From positions 1-9,009 of the forward strand of contig CAZMSN010000064.1 of assembly GCA_964569015.1 (NCBI GenBank): DNA of 9,009 bases, given 5' to 3'. Each line of letters starts with the position of its first letter. Position 1 is the stretch's first letter. Source of the stretch: CAYQEC01 sp964569015 (GTDB lineage: Bacteria > Actinomycetota > Acidimicrobiia > Spongiisociales > UBA5794). Positions 1-6,573 of the stretch are shown here, in pieces. The position numbers were made by a program, and so were the translations under genes. A model generated the notes under the pieces. That model was given only the letters and a program-made list of their open reading frames with translations, ran no database searches and was not told where the DNA came from.

Positions 1-64
1 CCGGAGAACGTGGTGGCACGCCTAGCCTACGGCGAGGCCCGGGATCGTCGTCTGGAGAGTCGTT
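1..64. other. Leader region before the first gene, with a Shine-Dalgarno site
   Basis: No gene can be firmly called here. An in-frame TAG at 23-25 could end an upstream gene of which only about seven codons would be visible, but other frames stay open too, so this is a guess. GGAGAG at 54-59 lies 5 bases before the GTG at 65 and is a good ribosome binding site; it is the main reason for choosing that start for the following gene. Confidence 0.4.
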
Positions 65-1285
65 GTGGCCGTCACAATCACGTTGGTGCGCCATGCCGAG
101 ACGGCAGGAAACGTCGCAGGGCGCTGGCACGGCCACACCGATTCGGAGCTGACCCCCAACGGGGTCGAGCAGGCGGCGCGGCTGGCGCGTCGCCTGGCGA
201 ATCGCCATTTCGACCTCGTCGTCTCGTCCGACCTAGGCCGGACGCAGGCGACCGCCGCCGCCCTCGGGCGCGACTTCGAAGTCGATGCCCGGTGGCGAGA
301 GCCCGACGTCGGGAACTGGGAGAACCTCACCTCCGATGAGGTCGGAGCAAGGTGGCCCCGCGAGCTGGGTGCCGTCCTCGCCGGCGAGGACATCCGCCTC
401 GGAGGCGCCGAACGCCTCTCGGAAACTGTGGCGCGGCAGATCGAGGCCTACGAAGAGGTGGTGGAGAGGGTCGGGGACGGTTCGGCGCTCGTGGTCGGCC
501 ACGGGCTGGCGCTGCTCGCCCTCGTCAGCGTGCTGATCGGCACTCGATTGCCCAGCCCGCTGGGGCTGATGGGCAACACGGCCATCACCACCATCGTCAC
601 CGACGGCCCGCGTCGGCGTGTTCCGCTCTATAACGACGTGACCCATACTTCAGACGGCCGATACTCTCGGGCCCCCTCCGATGTCGAGGTGTTGCTCATT
701 CGCCACGGGCGCACCGACGCCAACGACGAGGGCCGCTGGCAAGGACAGACCGACGGCGCTCTCACCGATGAGGGACGGCGCCAGGCGCGACTGCTCGCCG
801 CCGGCCTCCCCGAGCTCGACGCCGTCTACACGTCGCCTCTGGCCCGAGCCCGGGAGACCGCTGAGATCCTCGTGGAGGGGCGCGACCTCTCGCCCTCCGT
901 CGACGACGACCTGAAGGAGATCGGGTTCGGCTCGTGGGAGGGCCGCACCAGGGACGAGATCGCCGCCGCCGATCCCGATGGCATGGCGCGGCTCGTCGCA
1001 GGCGAGGACATCGTCCGCGGCGGGACCGGGGAGACCTTCGCCGCGGTGAGCACCCGCATGCGATCCGCGACCGAGCGGATCGCGGCCGCCCATCCCGGAG
1101 GCAGCGTCGGCATCGTCTCGCACGGCGGCGCCACCCGCGCCTACGCCGCGGACGTGCTCGGCATCGAGTTCGCCCTCCGGGGTCGTCTCACTCTTCTCGC
1201 CAACACCGGCTACGCCCGACTGGCGATCTCGGAGCGGGGAACCTCGGTCCTCAGTTGGAACCTCACTCCCCACCTCGAGAAGTGA
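65..1285 (+). CDS. Tandem two-domain histidine phosphatase (phosphoglycerate mutase-like)
   Basis: This 406-residue protein consists of two consecutive histidine-phosphatase domains, about residues 3-195 and 207-400; most family members have one domain of about 200 residues. Domain 1 shows R9-H10 (LVRHAETAGN), R59, E79 in REPDVGNWE and H146 in VVGHG. Domain 2 shows R213-H214 (LLIRHGRTDAN), R261, E285 in KEIGFGSWEG and H353 in VSHGG. In this family the first His takes the phosphoryl group and the Glu acts as proton donor, so both sites look catalytically complete. Both halves also share GRWxGxTD and AGEDI (residues 106 and 312), indicating internal duplication. The GTG start is supported by GGAGAG 5 bases upstream. 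The gene ends 5 bases before a PimB-like glycosyltransferase, so they are probably cotranscribed. The substrate is unknown; a phosphosugar, phosphoglycerate or nucleotide-loop phosphate is possible. No signal peptide is visible, so it is probably cytosolic. Confidence 0.88.
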   Translation: MAVTITLVRHAETAGNVAGRWHGHTDSELTPNGVEQAARLARRLANRHFDLVVSSDLGRTQATAAALGRDFEVDARWREPDVGNWENLTSDEVGARWPRELGAVLAGEDIRLGGAERLSETVARQIEAYEEVVERVGDGSALVVGHGLALLALVSVLIGTRLPSPLGLMGNTAITTIVTDGPRRRVPLYNDVTHTSDGRYSRAPSDVEVLLIRHGRTDANDEGRWQGQTDGALTDEGRRQARLLAAGLPELDAVYTSPLARARETAEILVEGRDLSPSVDDDLKEIGFGSWEGRTRDEIAAADPDGMARLVAGEDIVRGGTGETFAAVSTRMRSATERIAAAHPGGSVGIVSHGGATRAYAADVLGIEFALRGRLTLLANTGYARLAISERGTSVLSWNLTPHLEK

Positions 1286-1290
1286 TCTCG

Positions 1291-2370
1291 ATGAGACTCC
1301 TCGTGGTCACCAACGACTACCCGCCGAGACCGGGGGGCATCCAGCAGTACCTCGGGAGCATGGTCGACGCCTACCCGCATCCGGTTCGGGTGATCGCGCC
1401 CGCCGACGGCCCGGCGGACGGGACCGCCAAGGGCGAGGCCGTCGTCCGGCGCCACCGTCGCCGCTTCATGTGGCCCACCCGGGGCGTCTCCTCGTTCATC
1501 CGGCAATCTGCCGCCGAGTTCCAGCCGGACGCGATCCTCTTCGGCGCCCCCTACCCCCTCACCGCCCTGGGACCGGGCCTGCGGGAGGCGCTCGGCGTTC
1601 CCGTCGGCGTCCTCTGCCACGGTGCCGAGGTCACGATTCCCTCGGCATTGCCCGGCGTTCGCCAGCTCTTCGGACGGACGCTGCGACGATGCGACGAGCG
1701 GTTCGCCGTGAGCCGTTTCACCGTCGAACGCGTCGGCCGCCTCACCAGACGTCCCGTGCACTACATCGGCGGTGGTGTCGATCCCGAGGCATATACGCCT
1801 GCCGGCGGACCCACCGGCAACGATCCCCCCGTGGTCGGTTGCGTCAGCAGGTTCGTTCCCCGCAAGGGCCAGGACCGGCTGATCACGGCCGCGGCCGCGC
1901 TCCGACGCCGCGGGCAGGCTGTGTCCCTGCTGCTGGTGGGGAAGGGGCGTACCGAGTCGCGGCTGCGGCGCTTGGCAGCGCGGACCGGCGTTCCGGTGCG
2001 ATTCGAGGTCGACGTGCCATGGGAGCGCCTCGGCTCGCTGTACCGCGAGATGGACGCCTTCTGCATGCCGTGCCGCTCCCGCTGGGCGGGTCTCGAGGCC
2101 GAGGGCCTCGGACTGGTGTTCCTGGAGGCCGCCGCCGCCGGGCTCCCGGTTCTGGCGGGGGATTCCGGCGGGGCTCCGGAGACGGTCGTTCCCGGCGAGA
2201 CCGGGTTCGTGGTGCACTCGGTGCGCGACATCGCAGATGGTCTCGAGTACCTCCTCGATGACCCGCAACGGGCTCGCGCCATGGGAGCGGCAGGGCGCGC
2301 CCGTGTGGCGCGCGAGTTCACCTGGGATCGGGTCGTCGAGCGGCTGGTGGAGGGTCTCTCCGGCGTCTGA
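1291..2370 (+). CDS. pimB: PimB-like GT4 glycosyltransferase (phosphatidylinositol mannoside mannosyltransferase)
   Basis: This is a 359-residue GT-B fold enzyme of family GT4. The N-terminal lobe opens with VVTNDYPPRPGGIQQYL, the glycine-rich acceptor-side signature of PimB. H110 (CHGAEV) corresponds to the HGHE histidine. The C-terminal lobe has CVSRFVPRKGQD, in which R187 and K192 are the expected nucleotide-sugar phosphate ligands, then AFCMPCRSR, then the E-x7-E motif E271/E279, followed by AGDSGGAPETV. The match to the mycobacterial and corynebacterial PimB pattern is close, which suggests transfer of mannose from GDP-mannose to phosphatidylinositol monomannoside at the cytoplasmic face of the membrane. 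That exact acceptor is inferred; another GT4 glycolipid enzyme is possible. No other PIM-pathway gene is in view. The ATG at 1291 was chosen because the family N-terminus begins exactly there and GAGAAG at 1277-1282 precedes it; the open frame extends further upstream, but that part is a shadow of the phosphatase gene. Confidence 0.85.
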   Translation: MRLLVVTNDYPPRPGGIQQYLGSMVDAYPHPVRVIAPADGPADGTAKGEAVVRRHRRRFMWPTRGVSSFIRQSAAEFQPDAILFGAPYPLTALGPGLREALGVPVGVLCHGAEVTIPSALPGVRQLFGRTLRRCDERFAVSRFTVERVGRLTRRPVHYIGGGVDPEAYTPAGGPTGNDPPVVGCVSRFVPRKGQDRLITAAAALRRRGQAVSLLLVGKGRTESRLRRLAARTGVPVRFEVDVPWERLGSLYREMDAFCMPCRSRWAGLEAEGLGLVFLEAAAAGLPVLAGDSGGAPETVVPGETGFVVHSVRDIADGLEYLLDDPQRARAMGAAGRARVAREFTWDRVVERLVEGLSGV

Positions 2371-2385
2371 CGCGACTGCCTCGCC

Positions 2386-2414
2386 TTGACAGCGCGAGGT
2401 TTCTGCCGTAGATA
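2386..2414 (+). promoter_or_regulatory. Candidate sigma-70-type promoter upstream of topA
   Basis: A perfect TTGACA -35 box at 2386-2391 is followed by exactly 17 bases and TAGATA at 2409-2414. The -35 match and spacing are excellent; the -10 box is only fair. Transcription would begin near 2421 and leave a leader of about 46 bases before topA. The TTG of the -35 box is also an in-frame alternative start for topA, but the 27 extra codons it would add show no family resemblance. Confidence 0.5.
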
Positions 2415-2427
2415 TCACCACCGCCTG

Positions 2428-2446
2428 CCCGTCGATCACCGACGGG
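2428..2446 (+). promoter_or_regulatory. Hairpin in the topA leader
   Basis: CCCGTCG (2428-2434) and CGACGGG (2440-2446) are perfect inverted repeats enclosing a 5-base loop, ATCAC. The stem can lengthen by one pair (G2427-C2448) if one G is bulged. No T-run follows, so it is a poor intrinsic terminator. It lies between the TTGACA promoter and the topA start and would sit in the leader of that transcript. It could alternatively mark the 3' end of the upstream two-gene unit. Confidence 0.4.
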
Positions 2447-2453
2447 GCCGATC

Positions 2454-2459
2454 TACTTT
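2454..2459 (+). promoter_or_regulatory. Candidate -10 box for a leaderless topA transcript
   Basis: TACTTT fits the actinobacterial -10 pattern TANNNT and lies exactly 7 bases before the ATG at 2467, so a transcript would begin at or next to the start codon. No well-spaced Shine-Dalgarno site exists there: the only purine stretch, GAGG at 2462-2465, is one base from the ATG. No convincing -35 box accompanies it. Confidence 0.35.
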
Positions 2460-2466
2460 CCGAGGC

Positions 2467-5082
2467 ATGTCGAAGAAGCTCGTCATCGTTGAGTCGCCTG
2501 CCAAGGCGCGCACCATCGCCCGTTTCCTGGGCGAAGGCTTCATCGTGGAATCCTCCATCGGCCACATCCGCGACATCCCGAGCAAGGTGAGCGAGGTGCC
2601 GGACCGCCTGAAGGATCAATGGCGCAAGACCCGCTTCGGCATCGACATCGAGGCCGGCTTCACCCCGCTGTACATCGTCAATCCCGACAGCAGGAAGCAG
2701 GTCACCAAGCTGCGCAACGCCCTCAAACAGGCCGACGAGCTCTACCTCGCCACCGACGAGGACCGGGAAGGGGAGGCGATCGCGTGGCATCTGCTCGAGG
2801 TGCTCGAGCCCAAGATTCCGGTGCGGCGCATGGTGTTCCACGAGATCACCAAAGCCGCCATCCGGGAAGCTGTCGAGCACCCGCGGCAACTCGACGAAGG
2901 CCTGGTCGCCGCCCAGGAGGCACGCCGGGTCCTCGACCGACTGTTCGGTTACGAGGTCTCGCCGGTGCTGTGGAGGAAGGTCCAGCGGGGCCTCTCCGCG
3001 GGGCGGGTCCAGTCTCCTGCGATCCGCATCCTCGTGGAGCGGGAACGGGAGCGCATCGCCTTCGTCGCCGCCGGCTACTGCGGGGTGAAAGGCACGTTCC
3101 GGGCCGCCGACGGGGACGGGCCTGCTTTCGACGCCACGCTGCAGCAGGTCGATGGGCGCCGGGTCGCCGGCGGGAAGGACTTCGACGCATCCGGTGTGTT
3201 GCACGGCGACCGGCTCCTGCTCGACTCGGCGGCGGCCGGCGAGCTCGCTGCCGAGCTGGGAGACGGCGCTTTCTCGGTGCGCTCCGTTGAGCGCAAGCCA
3301 TACGCCCGCAAGCCGGCGGCACCGTTCCGCACCGCCACCCTCCAACAGGAGGCGGGACGGAAGCTGCGTTTCGGGTCGCGGCGCACCATGGCGGCAGCGC
3401 AGCGCCTCTACGAATCCGGCTGCATCACGTACATGCGTACCGACTCAGCGACGTTGTCCGGCGCCGCGATATCGGCGACCCGTTCGCTCGTGGCTGCTCG
3501 CTACGGGCCGGAGTACCTGCCTTCGAAGCCGCGCACCTACGGCAACACCGCCCGCAACGCCCAGGAGGCCCACGAGGCGATCCGGCCGGCCGGTGAGCGG
3601 TTCCGTGACCCGAGCGACATCGCTGCCAGCTTCGGGGCGTCCTCCGACGAATCGCGTCTCTACGACCTCGTCTGGAAGCGCACCGTGGCTTCCCAGATGA
3701 AGGACGCCAAGGGGGAGAGCCTCCAGATCCGCCTCGGGGCGATCGGGCCCCGCAGCGGCCGCGACTGCGTGTTCTCGGCCTCGGGGCGCACCATCAGTTT
3801 CCCCGGCTTCATGCAGGCGTACGTCGAAGGCAGCGACGATCCCGATGGGACACTCGGCGAGGGCGACACCCATCTGCCTGCGGTCGCCGAGGGCGATGCC
3901 CTCGATGCATCGCAGATCGAGGCCACCAGCCACGAGACCAAGCCTCCCGCCCGGTACACGGAAGCCGCGCTGATCAAGCGTCTCGAGGACCTGGGCATCG
4001 GCCGGCCCTCCACCTACGCGACCATCATCTCCACCATCCTCGATCGGGAGTACGCCCGCAAGCAGGGAACGGCCCTGATGCCGTCGCTGCGGGCGTTTGC
4101 AGTGGTGACGCTGCTCGAAGGCGCCTTCGCCGACTACGTCGACTACGACTTCACCGCCCGTATGGAGAGAGATCTCGATGCCATCGCCGCCGGCGACGCC
4201 GAGATGGCGCCATGGCTGGAACGCTTCTACTTCGGCGACGGGGAGGTGGGCCTGCGCCGGCTCGTCTCCGACGAGGCACTCGAAAAGATCGATCCCCGCG
4301 TCGTCAACTCGTTCCCGGTGGGTGAGGATGATGAAGGGGTCGAGATCGCGGCTCGGTGCGGTCAATACGGGCCCTACTTGGTGAGGGGCGAAGACCGGGC
4401 TTCGATCCCTGACGACCTGCCCCTCGACGCCCTCGATCCGGCGAAGGCGCTCGAGCTGTTGGCTGACGGCGGTGGCGAGAGGACTCTCGGGACCGATCCC
4501 GAGTCGGGCCACGAGGTGCTCGTGCGCAACGGGCGGTACGGCCCGTTCGTGCAACTCGGCGAACGCGACGAGGAGGCGAACCAGAGACCGAAGACCGCCT
4601 CGCTCTTCAAGGGAATGTCGATCGATTCCATCAGCCTCGACGAGGCGCTGCGGCTCCTCAGCCTGCCGCGGGTCATCGGGCTCCATCCCGAGAACGGGCA
4701 GGAGGTCACCGCCCAGAACGGACGCTACGGGCCCTACCTCAAGTGGGGGAGCGAATCCCGCAGCCTCGAGGCCGAGGAGCAGCTCTTCACGATCTCGCTG
4801 GACGAGGCGCTCCAGATTCTCGCCCAGCCGCGCCAACCTCGCGGCCGGGGTCGAGCGGCCGCGGCACTCCGCGAGCTGGGCACGGACCCGAGCAGCGGCA
4901 AGCCGATCGTGATCAAAGAAGGCCGATGGGGGCCCTACGTCACCGACGGCGACACCAATGCCTCCCTCAAGCGCGCCGACATGGTCGAGGCCCTCACCCT
5001 GGAACGGGCCTCCGACCTGCTCCAGGAACGGAGAGACCGTGGTCCCTCAACGAAGCGGAAGACGAGGAAGAAGAAGAGGTAG
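2467..5082 (+). CDS. topA: DNA topoisomerase I (type IA)
   Basis: This 871-residue enzyme relaxes negatively supercoiled DNA by cutting one strand and passing the other. The N-terminal TOPRIM domain (about residues 3-120) has E9 in VIVESPAKA and the metal-binding acidic triad D97, D99 and E101 in TDEDREGEAIAWH. GLSAGRVQSPA (around 176-185) follows. The active-site tyrosine is Y322 with R324 in ITYMRTDS, and ARNAQEAHEAIRP and GIGRPSTYATI mark the rest of the core. The C-terminus lacks the zinc-finger cysteine clusters of the E. coli enzyme. Instead it has four GxYGPY-type repeats, at about 632-637, 689-694, 752-757 and 819-824, then a basic tail KRKTRKKKR. This layout is typical of actinobacteria, and the length is close to, though below, the mycobacterial protein. 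ATG 2467 was chosen because conserved sequence begins immediately; an in-frame TTG at 2386 is better read as a -35 box. It probably heads the unit containing tmk and holB. Confidence 0.97.
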   Translation: MSKKLVIVESPAKARTIARFLGEGFIVESSIGHIRDIPSKVSEVPDRLKDQWRKTRFGIDIEAGFTPLYIVNPDSRKQVTKLRNALKQADELYLATDEDREGEAIAWHLLEVLEPKIPVRRMVFHEITKAAIREAVEHPRQLDEGLVAAQEARRVLDRLFGYEVSPVLWRKVQRGLSAGRVQSPAIRILVERERERIAFVAAGYCGVKGTFRAADGDGPAFDATLQQVDGRRVAGGKDFDASGVLHGDRLLLDSAAAGELAAELGDGAFSVRSVERKPYARKPAAPFRTATLQQEAGRKLRFGSRRTMAAAQRLYESGCITYMRTDSATLSGAAISATRSLVAARYGPEYLPSKPRTYGNTARNAQEAHEAIRPAGERFRDPSDIAASFGASSDESRLYDLVWKRTVASQMKDAKGESLQIRLGAIGPRSGRDCVFSASGRTISFPGFMQAYVEGSDDPDGTLGEGDTHLPAVAEGDALDASQIEATSHETKPPARYTEAALIKRLEDLGIGRPSTYATIISTILDREYARKQGTALMPSLRAFAVVTLLEGAFADYVDYDFTARMERDLDAIAAGDAEMAPWLERFYFGDGEVGLRRLVSDEALEKIDPRVVNSFPVGEDDEGVEIAARCGQYGPYLVRGEDRASIPDDLPLDALDPAKALELLADGGGERTLGTDPESGHEVLVRNGRYGPFVQLGERDEEANQRPKTASLFKGMSIDSISLDEALRLLSLPRVIGLHPENGQEVTAQNGRYGPYLKWGSESRSLEAEEQLFTISLDEALQILAQPRQPRGRGRAAAALRELGTDPSSGKPIVIKEGRWGPYVTDGDTNASLKRADMVEALTLERASDLLQERRDRGPSTKRKTRKKKR

Positions 5083-5095
5083 CCGCCCCGGCGGC
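5082..5095 (+). terminator. Short GC hairpin at the end of topA (weak terminator candidate)
   Basis: GCCGC (5082-5086) and GCGGC (5091-5095) form a 5-pair all-GC stem with a 4-base loop, starting at the last base of the topA stop codon. A second, longer-range pairing of CATGGTGG (5099-5106) with CCACCGTG (5128-5135, one G-U pair) is also possible. Neither is followed by a T-run, so any termination would be partial or non-canonical. Confidence 0.25.
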
Positions 5096-5138
5096 CTCCA
5101 TGGTGGTGCCGGGCTATCGGGCGAGGGCCACCGTGCTC

Positions 5139-5144
5139 TAGGGT
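5139..5144 (+). promoter_or_regulatory. Candidate -10 box for a leaderless MFS-gene transcript
   Basis: TAGGGT fits the actinobacterial -10 pattern TANNNT and lies 7 bases before the ATG at 5152, the same geometry as TACTTT before topA. There is no Shine-Dalgarno sequence before that ATG, which favours leaderless initiation. No recognisable -35 box lies 16-18 bases upstream, so this rests on the -10 box and spacing alone. Confidence 0.4.
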
Positions 5145-5151
5145 TCCCCGG

Positions 5152-6573
5152 ATGACCTCACCACCGACGCGGCCGCTGACCGCTGGCGCCATGACGCGCC
5201 GCGGTCCCTTCTCGCGCTTCTTCTGGGCGGCCGTCATCTCCAGCACCGGGGACTGGATCACCGTCTTCGCCATGCTGGTGCTCGCTCACTCGATCGGGAG
5301 AGAGGGCGGGATCCTCGTCATGTTGATTGCTCGAATCCTCCCCGGGCTGGCGCTGGGAGCCGTGGCCGGAGTCATCACCGATCGTATGGACCGGCGCAAG
5401 CTGGTCGTCATCGCCGATATCGGGCGGGGGCTCGTCATACCGTTCTTGGCTCTGGTGGACACGCTTCCGATGCTGGTGATCGTCACGGTCGTGCTCGAGC
5501 TGCTCAGCCTGCTCGGCCAGCCGCCCCGCACCGCCATGGTGCCCCGCCTCGTGGCGCCCGAGAACCTGGTCACCGCCAACAGCCTGATGCTGGGCGCCGC
5601 CTACGGCACCGTTCCCTTCGGAGCGGGCTTCAACTTCGTGCTGACCTCCCTCCCGGCCGTGACGCTGGGCGGGCTGCTCCCCGTGGTGACCCAGGGATTG
5701 GCGCTGGCGTTCTTCGTCGATTCCGGCACCTTCATCATCTCCGGGCTGCTGGTGGCGACCCTGCCCCGCATCGAGTCCCCGCTCGCGGTCCAGCCCGCCA
5801 ACGGTGCTGGCCTGCGGGCGACCTGGAGCGACTTCGTCGACGGCGCCCGGTTCCTGCTGCGCGAAGGGAGGGTGCGGCGAGTGATCATGGGCATGGCGAC
5901 GGCGCTCTTCGGCGGCGGCACCGTCATCGTGCTGGGGAAGGGCTTCGCCGAGGACGTGCTCCGTGCCGACCAGGCAGGCTTCTTCGCCCTCATCACCGCC
6001 CTGGGAGTGGGGGCCGGAGCCGGCATCGTGCTCATCTCGTTCTACGAGGACCGGTTCATTCATCGCGACCTCGTATTCGGGGCGGCGCTGCTCGGAACAG
6101 GCGCCGGACTGTCGGCGTCGGCGGTCGTCAACACCGTGACCGCGGCTTCCGCCTGGATGCTGCTGTTCGGCTTCGGGGCCGGGGCCGCCTACGTGATGGC
6201 CATGACCCATCTGCACGAGGGCGTCGACGACGAGATGCGGGGCCGGGTCTTCGCCACACTGTTCGCCCTGATGCGCATCGGCCTGTTCGTTTCGATGGCA
6301 GCGGCGGTGCCGCTGCTGGGGGCCTTCCACGACCTTCGCTTGGGGCGGCTCAACGATCCCAGCCGATGGGTCCTGTTCCTGGGCGGCCTCACCATCGTGG
6401 CGTCGGGCGCCATACTCCTGCGGAATCTGCGTCACCTGTTGCGGTGGCCGAAGCTCGGCAAAGAGGCCCGTGAACTCATGGCGGAAGCGGACCGGGCGCG
6501 GCAAGCGCGGATCTACCTCCCAGGCGAGGGGGGAAGCCGCCCGCATCCCGACGAGCCGGGGGAGTCGCAATGA
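5152..6573 (+). CDS. Major facilitator superfamily transporter (EntS/MFS_3-like exporter)
   Basis: This 473-residue polytopic inner-membrane protein has about 10-12 hydrophobic segments between residues 20 and 430. Family signatures include the motif-A loop TDRMDRRK (residues 76-83) between helices 2 and 3, PPRTAMVPRLV (124-134) followed by NLVTANSL, and DDEMRGRVFATLFA in the second half (359-372). These resemble the MFS_3 group, which includes enterobactin and macrolide exporters, so proton-driven export of a small molecule is likely; the substrate cannot be read from sequence. The last 50 or so residues form a charged cytoplasmic tail. The ATG at 5152 is preceded by a candidate -10 box but no ribosome binding site; M14 (5191) is an alternative start. 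The stop overlaps the tmk start as ATGA, so translation is probably coupled. A transporter between topA and tmk is functionally unexpected. Confidence 0.92.
   Translation: MTSPPTRPLTAGAMTRRGPFSRFFWAAVISSTGDWITVFAMLVLAHSIGREGGILVMLIARILPGLALGAVAGVITDRMDRRKLVVIADIGRGLVIPFLALVDTLPMLVIVTVVLELLSLLGQPPRTAMVPRLVAPENLVTANSLMLGAAYGTVPFGAGFNFVLTSLPAVTLGGLLPVVTQGLALAFFVDSGTFIISGLLVATLPRIESPLAVQPANGAGLRATWSDFVDGARFLLREGRVRRVIMGMATALFGGGTVIVLGKGFAEDVLRADQAGFFALITALGVGAGAGIVLISFYEDRFIHRDLVFGAALLGTGAGLSASAVVNTVTAASAWMLLFGFGAGAAYVMAMTHLHEGVDDEMRGRVFATLFALMRIGLFVSMAAAVPLLGAFHDLRLGRLNDPSRWVLFLGGLTIVASGAILLRNLRHLLRWPKLGKEARELMAEADRARQARIYLPGEGGSRPHPDEPGESQ

Noticed and set aside
10..339. 109-codon + strand frame at the left edge
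   Set aside because: Its later part is an out-of-frame reading of the phosphatase gene and is arginine-rich. A short C-terminal piece of an upstream gene in the first 60 bases cannot be excluded.
934..1290. Upstream extension of the glycosyltransferase frame
   Set aside because: The extra residues are an arginine-rich shadow of the phosphatase; the family N-terminus begins at ATG 1291, which has its own purine-rich site.
1210..3345. 711-codon open frame on the - strand opposite the glycosyltransferase and topA
   Set aside because: It lies antisense to two genes with clear catalytic motifs. Its translation is low-complexity, rich in G/A/R/E/H without family motifs, as expected of GC-rich third-position shadows.
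3445..4836. 463-codon open frame on the - strand within topA
   Set aside because: Antisense to the conserved TopA core and repeats; no recognisable motif.
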